DNA from: Nectonema munidae | Taxonomy: Eukaryota > Nematomorpha > Nectonematoida > Nectonematidae | DNA: 64,000 nt | Assembly (NCBI GenBank): GCA_030549495.1 | Contig: JAUIRK010000168.1 | Location: 248,001-312,000, forward strand | Reading direction: 5' to 3' | Part shown: in pieces, positions 51,901-60,900 of the stretch | Position numbering within the stretch: the first letter of the stretch is position 1 | Layout: the number at the start of each line of letters is the position of its first letter | The notes under the pieces: generated by a model | What the model saw: the letters and a program-made list of their open reading frames with translations, nothing else | What the model was told of the DNA's origin: nothing | Databases searched by the model: none | Position numbers and translations under genes: made by a program

Positions 51901-54900
51901 ATTTAAATATTGGACATTTTATTATACGATGAGGTTTCTTAAATGTGTAAATATTTAAATGCTTCCCTTTCATGAAAAACTTGCCCAACCTTGCTCTCTA
52001 GGCCTTCATTCACAATGTTTTTGTAAATGGAAAATTCATTTTAGAAAAAAAAATGTTACACGGTTAATTTTCTTTTTAATTTTCTTAGGCTCTATACGGC
52101 TGTGCAAGTGTTAAAAAAAGTCATTTTTGAATCATTGACAATATTGTCAATTTGTCGTCAAATTGTAATGTTTACGTTATTCGAGTTTGTTTATTCTTTC
52201 CAAGTTTTTGCTAAAATATATATATCAACGCCCGTTCTATTCTATAAGATGAGAATTGGAATGATGTCTATCTGCATGACAATTATGCTTTTGTTAACAC
52301 TGTTTAAAAGTATACAATAATAAAATTGATAAAAATTAGATTGGAACAGCTATTAGAATTATAGTTTTATATTCTCACCACGTATTGTCTTCCTGTTCCA
52401 TATATTGAGTTTCTTTCATTTTAAAACTAGTCGACATTGTTACTGTTTCTTTATTTTATCTTATCTATATATTTATGTAAACTTTTTAAAAGCAATCTAT
52501 TTCTATTTATTTCATCCATTATTATTATTTTTATATGTTTAATATATGTGAAAGATAATTTACCATTCTTTTATGATGCAGAGTTTTTTTTCTTGAATTA
52601 GACCATATTTATAACAACAAGCATACGCCGCGTTTTCAGGGCAGGTTGGATGCATTTTTATTTAAGAATGCCGATAAATCTGGGCGTTGTCCATATGTAC
52701 TAAAATATATTCCAATGTAGATATCAACGAATCCATTTTCTTTTTTGACTCACGGCATATTTTGCTACAAAAAATTTATTATGCTACAAAAAAGTTTTTT
52801 CTCAGTTTTTTTTCTGTCAGTGTAGAGTGATAAATTATAACCAACACTATCTCTGCGCAATTGACTGTTTAATTATATAGCTAAAATTTCCAATAAAAAA
52901 TATAATATTTATAACTGTAGAACTTATGAGTATAAAGCATTCGATTTTTTTTTTAATTTTAGATTATGAATAAGCGTCTAGCTTAATATCTACTCGAATG
53001 TTGGCTGATTGGTTTATTATAAGTTTTATTTTTGAGGTGTCTATTTTTGAGACAACAGGAAATTTTTGGTGGGTGTGGATTTAGTTCAGATTTATACAAT
53101 GCGGTGAGAAAGTGTGTGTACAAAATTTTCTTCCTGAGATGTAGAATGATTACTAAATGTGGTGCTATATGCTACAGTAACATTTTGAAAAACTTTTGAG
53201 TAATCATGAAAACCTTGTTTCACTTCAGAATTTAATCCACTACTGTTATTTGAATTCCATAGCAATTTCTTGTAAATTCTTAACCTATTTCTCTCCAGCT
53301 ATTTCATAAAGTTGGTAAAATAATTATTCATCAAATTCCTTTGTGAAACAGTCATTTCACAAATTCTGTGAAGAATGATTTTATTAATTCACTGGTTTCA
53401 TAGTTTTAGTCCAACATATGCACGCAAACAGACATCTAGTATATATACACACTAGAATAATGTGTGGGTTGTAAAAATTTCCTCTCAGCATTTTTATTTT
53501 CCACCCACATTGAAAAATAAAACACTTTCCCTGCGTCTAGAATAATTGAAAATTTTTTTAGAGAGACAAGAGAAAATGTTTGAAAATTAGAATAGTTTTC
53601 TTTCTAATATGTTGAAATAGTGTAAAATTTTTTAACTGTGAACTGTTTATACCCTAGTATTTCATCTATTTATTTAGAACTTTGAACTTTTTGGTAATAA
53701 ATTTATCAAAAATATTGACTGGCATTTTTACATGTAAATGTGTACTTTTATCTTAGTTCTTACACACACTGATGGTGTATACACGTAAAGAGATACTGTG
53801 CCATTGTTCGAAAACAATGTAAAACGAATTTTTGACGAGAAATAGTAAGTACCCCAATAGTTTCTGCTGACACTAATCTTATACACAACTTGATAATAAT
53901 CGGTATAAGCAACCCAGAATTTGGTCGCTTTTCATAATTGAACCCACAAATTATTCGCAATTCTAAAGTTGAACCCGCAGACTGGCTGCTCCGCTTTAAA
54001 TTTATCAAAATAACCACACACTTGGTGCTTTATTCCAAAGTATTTGAATGTAAATGCATGGGTCTCGGAAACGCGTTCGGCTTAGAGTCCCCTCAGGCTT
54101 GAATACACTTACATCACACATGCCCTTAAACATATAGACTGCATGCAAAGTTAACCTAGATTATAAGAAATTTCGAGCACTGTTTCCTCTAAAATGGCCT
54201 GGGTGCTTATTTTGTGAGGATGTAGTAATGAAGCATTTTCCTTGAGGCAAGCCTCTTTTCAAATAATTTTATTTTGCCATGTTTGTAATTTATTTCAAAA
54301 TTACTATTAATATAGTTGAATACTTTTCAAAAAGTATTATTATTGAATGGACAATACGATTCTTCATATTTTTATCTGCCGTATATAGCGGTATATAAAT
54401 CGAATCGCTGTATAAGTCGCCACAATGTCGATATTTAATACAGTTCGCTTTATAAGTCAAATTCAGTTTAAAAAAGAAGTTATGTTGTAAATCATAATAG
54501 TTACAAACACTTGGTATTTGGTGTTAGTATATAAGTAGAGCTAACATATTAATATATAGGAAAAATTAAGATGCTCAAAGCTCAACTTATACACCGGCAT
54601 ATACGCTATATAGAATTCTATAATGTTTACTCCCAAAAGTTCTTCTTTAAGACCAGACGTTCTTTCCAGCACTTTTTCGATTCAGGCCTTTTTTCAAGAA
54701 AATTATAGCTAATATTTTTTATAAGTTTCGGATTCATAACTATCAAAATTTTTGATATTGTTAAGTTTTGTATTTCTCAAATTTAGGAATTTGAATCCAA
54801 AAATCAAATAATAAAGGGTTTTATACAAAAATAATTCTAAAACGTGGGAAATATAATTAAGTTTATATTATAGTATTCAATACTATTTTTTCCTTGTATA

Positions 54901-57900
54901 TGTACAAAAAAATTATAAGATTACATTTATGATATATGGACAAAAGTTAAGAATACTTAATTCAGCTTAACGATTAATTCAACAAATAATTTTACTATAA
55001 ATTAAGTGTCCTCACATTTACCTCTAAAGTCTGCCCAAGTCTTGAAGTTTCTTTATGTTTTTTTATTTTCAATGAAAATATATGGTTTCAGCAAAACAAC
55101 TAGGCATTTGACTCGCTGGCCCAAGTTTTAATTTCCTATTTTCATCATGTAGAATTACATTAAAGAATAAGCTGTTATGAGTATACGTATACATGATAAA
55201 GTCTTTTACTAAATTTTACAAAGATATTAATCATTTTGGCTTAAAATTTTTTTTGAAATATTCGTTAATATAGCTTTTCATTATTTTTTGTCACTTTGCC
55301 ATATAAAAGAATACCATTTAATAGAATGTCATACTTTTTTGAAAAAATTCTCATGAGACTTAGATAAGGATATATTTAATAGCTTTGTAATCTTATTTCA
55401 TAATAAAATGCGATTTATAGTTAACAAATTGTGATTTTAACAATACAAAGAGTAGTATTATTCCAAGTAGGAGATAGATTTGTAGCATTATCCCAAAACT
55501 AACCAATAGGATGATGTAGCTCTGCGTTTTTCAAACTTTTTTTACTGCGACCCATCAACGGTTTGCATCGCCACTCATAATACTTAGGTGTAATATGACA
55601 AACTCTGATCACTAGGTTCTTTTATTCAGTATCGACAATTTATTATATGTATATTTTTTTTATCATCCATACATTGTTTTATTTATTTGTACGAATAAAA
55701 TATTAATATTTTTAGATTTTCTTCTCTTTGCTCTCCCTTAATTTCCTTTCTTTTTTGTCACGACCCATTTTATTTTTCACGCGACCCACTGTAGGGCGGG
55801 ACCAACAGTTTGAAAAACGCTGGTGTAGCTGATTTTTGATTATGAAAAATGTAATAAGTAGAAAAATGTTGAATACTGCATAATACTGTGAAAGAATCTA
55901 AATTTCTAATTTTGCTCTCTCACTTTTTAGAACAATTTTACAAAAGGGAAATTATGAAATGCTTGTTTTTTGCTACACACTAATTTTAGAATGATATTGC
56001 ATTATTATTTTTCGACGCAACACACACTTAATGCGGAATTTTACTGTCTTTTTCAACTCAATTTTAAAATAAATTACATTTTTGAATTTAGGAGTGATAC
56101 TAAACATAATATACTAAAAAAATCAATTTAAATTCTTCTATTTTATAATTCGTATTGCCTCACTATCTTATTGTTAATAACTTATTAATCCTTAATCCTT
56201 AACTGCTGTCTAATTTTGTTTAGTTTTTTGAACCATTCCATTTCTTTATATTAAATTGAAAATTTTAAATCATGAGATAAAAAAACAATTTAAAAATAAG
56301 CCATAAAAATATTTAATGTCCTTTATATGTGTATAAGAAACATTGAGTATGTCTTACTTTTAAGACTAGAAATATCAATTCAAATTTTATTTAAAAAACT
56401 TTTTTACTTTAAGTTTATTGGAAGTGTGCAAGTGGAGAAGCCGACATCAAAAATCGATATAGTTATGCTAATGAGAAAAATAAGGGTAAGAAAATATTCT
56501 CTTTTCATATTTTTGTAATATTATTTAGTAAGTACACTTTTAATAATAGCATAATTAGTTTACAAAACTTATAATTTCTAATATTAGCTAAATTTAATCT
56601 CAGTTTAAGAGTAAATTAGTACATATTTTTTATTTACTATTTTAATATTTGAAAAAGTCATTTTAGGATTTTTTTTAAAAAGATTAGGCAAAAATTTCCA
56701 ATTTTGTTTAATTATATTTCATAAAATAAATTTTTGTATTATTTCTATTTTGAAGCTATTTTAGCCGACCTTTTTTGGCACCCCTTTTTCCAGGATTTTA
56801 TCGCAAATTCCTTTAGGGGAGCTTTTGTAGTTAGAATAACAAAATTAACACATAAATAAATTTAAATATTTAATTAAAGGGAAAATATATATTAAAAATA
56901 TTCTACCATTACTTTGATAAGATCTTAAAAAACTTTATATATTTTAAACTAATACATGGTTTCCCAAACTTTGGTGTGCTCAGGAGACCCTGACTGTGTT
57001 GAATTTTTTTGCAACATAAAGTAAAAGAAATATTAATGGAAACATTTATATTTAGTACCCAGACCTTTTTTCAGCATTAATAGTGGAGGGGCTTTGTTCC
57101 TTCTACTAGTCTTGTTGGACCCTTCACTGAAAGAATTTGGCGCACAGCTAAAAATATTATCCTATATTAGACGGTCCCCTGTTTGTCTCTCGCTTCGCTC
57201 GAGACGTAGGATTCTGGGTCCCCGTGATTCTAGGACGTGTGAAAGATCATTGGTACTGTGATAATAGGACGTGTCAAAGATCATTGGTACTGTGATTCTA
57301 GGACGTGTGAAAGATCATTGATACTGTGATTCTAGGACGTGTAAAAGATCATTGGTACTGTGATTCTAGGACACGTGAAAGATCATTGGTACTCCTGTGA
57401 TTCTAGGGCCTGTAAATAATCATTGGTACCCCTAATAATCATTAAATCATCTATAAAGATCATTGGTACCACTTATAATAATATCATTGATATCGCCCGT
57501 AAAGAAATCCCCGTTTTAAGTAAATTTTCAAAAAAAACATTTTTTTTCTAAACAATGCAAAATAATCGAATAAAACATTGAAATTATTAAATGGAATGAT
57601 GAGAGGATTCTAAAAATGTATAATACTTGTATATTTGTTATGTATATGTGAAGTCATATTTTGAGCCCGCTGAAAAGGCCTGAAAAATCGAAAAATAAAA
57701 AAAATTAAAAATTAAAATCGTATTCTGATAAAGTTTGATACGCTGATTCCAAATATGTAATTTGTTTGAAATGAATCAAATGATTTTTTAATTTTTTTTC
57801 GATGACAAACTTGGCTTTTTTGTCATTTTTTCACGTTCAAAGGCTAAAAAAAGTATTTTTAAAATAATATACATTTTCGTAATCAGTATAAAATTTCCTT

Positions 57901-60900
57901 TAAAATGAGATATTAAAATCCCAAATTTGGATAAGTTTGAAATTTTTCGAAATTTTGTAATTTTAATTTTACAAACAAATTAAAAAAAAATTTCCAAATT
58001 TTTCCACCGTAGTATGTTTAAATATCAGTTATATATTATGAATGTGCAAAAAAAATTAAAAAAATAATTTCATTCTTCATTTTACACGCTAAAATATAGT
58101 GAAAAATAGCAAAATTGTGCATATTGTTCAAGGGCTTATAAAAAATTTTTTTGAATTTATTTGAAAACTAAAAATAATTCAAAATGTAGGTAAAAGGATG
58201 CTCTTTAATATAGGCATGGTTTAAAATATTCTTAAAAAAATACTTGTATAAACTTTTCTTTTAAAGTTAAAATTTGTGATTTTTGACACAAATTTTTAAA
58301 AAATTGTTAAAATCAAAAAAAATATATCAAAAATAAATATTTTTCAAAATTTTAAAATTCTAAAATAAAGTTTAAGCAATTTTGAATAAGATGATGTAAA
58401 AATTAGAAAAAAATTGTAAAATTTTTGAATCAAAAATGTCAACTTTTTGAAAATTCAAACCTTTTTTTTATAAAAAATGTTATATTCTTTTTTCGAAATT
58501 TTTTTTACAAAATCATTTATTTATAAAAGTACTTTAACTCACTGGAAATTTTTTTTAATTTTTTGAAACATCTCACGGGAATTGAAAAAGTGAGAAAATT
58601 TAGAGTTCAGGTACGGGTCAATGAACTCGCTCTCAGGTCATTTAACTTAGACCACGTGATAGCGCTCCAGAAATAAGGTAGATGAACATTTTATAGCTAG
58701 GAAAAAACTTTTTTATTGTAAAAGTTATTTGACTTTGAATGCTAAAAGTAAAAAGAAAATCGGTTCGGTGAAATATATAAATAAACCCATATATATGATG
58801 TCTATATATGATTCGGTTGAAATGATTCGGTTGAAATTATTATATATTAGAATAAAGCATTTTCACTTTATGTTCGTCCATTTTCATTTTGAGTTCTTCT
58901 TTTTAAACTTTAAGTTCGTCTTTTTTCACTTTAAGTTCGTCTCTTTTCACCTTAAGTTCGTCCTTTTTCACTTTAAGTTCTTCTTTTTTCACTTTAAGTA
59001 TCTCATTTTTAGTTGGTCTTTTTTATTTTGATTTTTTTTTGAATTTTTCTATAAACTCTAAAATTTTGTTAGCAATAAGTTTTTTATTTTCTAATTCCGA
59101 ATCGAAAAAAATTATCATATCCAGTATTAAAAGTTTTCGATACAGTCTTTTTTAAAATGTTTTTAATAAAAGTTGATAAAATCATACTTTTGATATGAAA
59201 AATATTGTTCAAGTTTTAAAATTAAAACTCAAATGAAAAAGTGTCTTTTTTCATATTTTTTAAAATATTAAATAAAATCAGTTCTTAACTTAAATTTAGT
59301 CATAATCTTTTTCCAATTTATCTTTCAGATTTACCTTATTTGTTATCGTTTTATTAATAAAACAGTGAAATTTACAGTTCGAACAGTGTTTCTATATTTG
59401 AACTATAATTAATTGACAGAAAACTACAAAATTGGATAGTATAATTTTAGAATCTTTTTAAAGTTTGTATCTTGTTCTTTATGGGCTTGATTTGAAATTT
59501 TTTATTTTGAAAAAAAATTCAAAATAACAAAAATAAACCGCATAATTCATCATTTTATTAATAAAACGCTACAAATAAGTTAAATATGAAAGATAAATTG
59601 CCAAAAATAATGACTATATTTAAGTTAAGAACGGATTTAATATTTTAAAATATATGAAAAAAAGACTCATTTTTTTTTCATTTGAGTTTTAATTTTAAAA
59701 CTTGAACAATATTTTTTCTAAACTTTTCAATATTTAAAGTACGACTTTATCAACTTTTATTAAAAACATTTTGAAAAACACTGTGTTGAAAACTTTTAAT
59801 ACTGACTATGACACTTTTTTTTATCGATTCGGAATTAGAGAATAAAAAACTTGTTGGTGACAAAATTTTGGAGTTTATAGAAGAAATTCAAAAAAAATCT
59901 AAATAAAAAGACCAAATTAAAATGAGATACGACGAACTTAAAATGAAAAAAGACAAACTTAAAGTGAAAAAGGACGAACTTAAAGTGAAAAAGGACCAAC
60001 TTAAAATGAAAAAAGACGCACTTAAAGTGATAAAAGCCGAATTTAAAGTGAAAAAAGACGTACTTAAAGTGAAAAAAGATTAACTTAAAATGAAAATGTT
60101 ATATATAACTTAGGTAAAGAATATATATTATTGTTTTTTATACATATATTAATTAAAGAAACAAATTTAACTAATATTACTTTTTTCTAAAATATTAAAA
60201 GTAGTTTCTAAATTAAAAAAAAGTTTACCTATGCCTTTTTCAATCTGCATAGTATTTCATTTAAAAAATTAAAAGTAAGACTTGATTTGTTAAGATTTTT
60301 TTAAGTTATCTTCCATAATAACCTTCTCTCCACTAATGAAACCATAACACACGCCCTGTTTAATAGTCAAATATTGTTTGGCAGTTTTAATTTTGAACTG
60401 TAAAGCTTTTGGAGTATTGATTTGTAGCATTAATAATTATGACCATTGAACTCATGCTTACTTTAATTCTCTGAGACAATGCTTTTACGTAGATATACGT
60501 TGAAGTAGGATTATTTAATTTCAAATAGTGATCTCAATATTTAGCCCATAATTCCTACCAATTCATCACAGTAGGAAGAAATGTTTTGAAAGTCTAAGTT
60601 CAATAAAAATGGATGATGAGAAACTAAAAAAAATTAAAAATGATGGAAAAAGGTGGCGGAACCGATAACTTTTTCTCAATCGAAACCAATAACTACGCGG
60701 ATCCCATTTTAGAAAACATAGAGTTAATTTATATATAGTGCATAAGTTTTCCTGTTCTAATCTTATAAATTATTTTTTCAACTAAAAATACTATTAAATT
60801 CTGAAATTGAATTATAAGTAACTTTTTATAATTTTAACATTGGCGAAAAAAGGATGCTCTTCCAATATTTTATATTTTCATTTTTCATGCACAATTTAAA

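Larger units (their letters stand above)
58839..60108. mobile_element. Foldback-like element with ~500-bp inverted arms
   Basis: The left arm (58839 to about 59365) is the inverse of the right arm (about 59550-60108). For example, the inverse of 59019-59107 matches 59825-59913 at roughly 90% by eye. The outer third of each arm is a 21-bp minisatellite; the tips share ttatatata..cattttca. Long inverted arms with tandem repeats inside define foldback elements. The target duplication is unclear. The 100-codon plus frame at 58729-59031 is a shadow of the repeat. Confidence 0.78.

Noticed and set aside
53760-54017. 85-codon minus-strand frame
   Set aside because: No recognisable motif, and the frame overlaps a small internal repeat.
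58729-59031. 100-codon frame with HFKFV repeats
   Set aside because: Also the reverse reading of the 21-bp repeat in the foldback arm.
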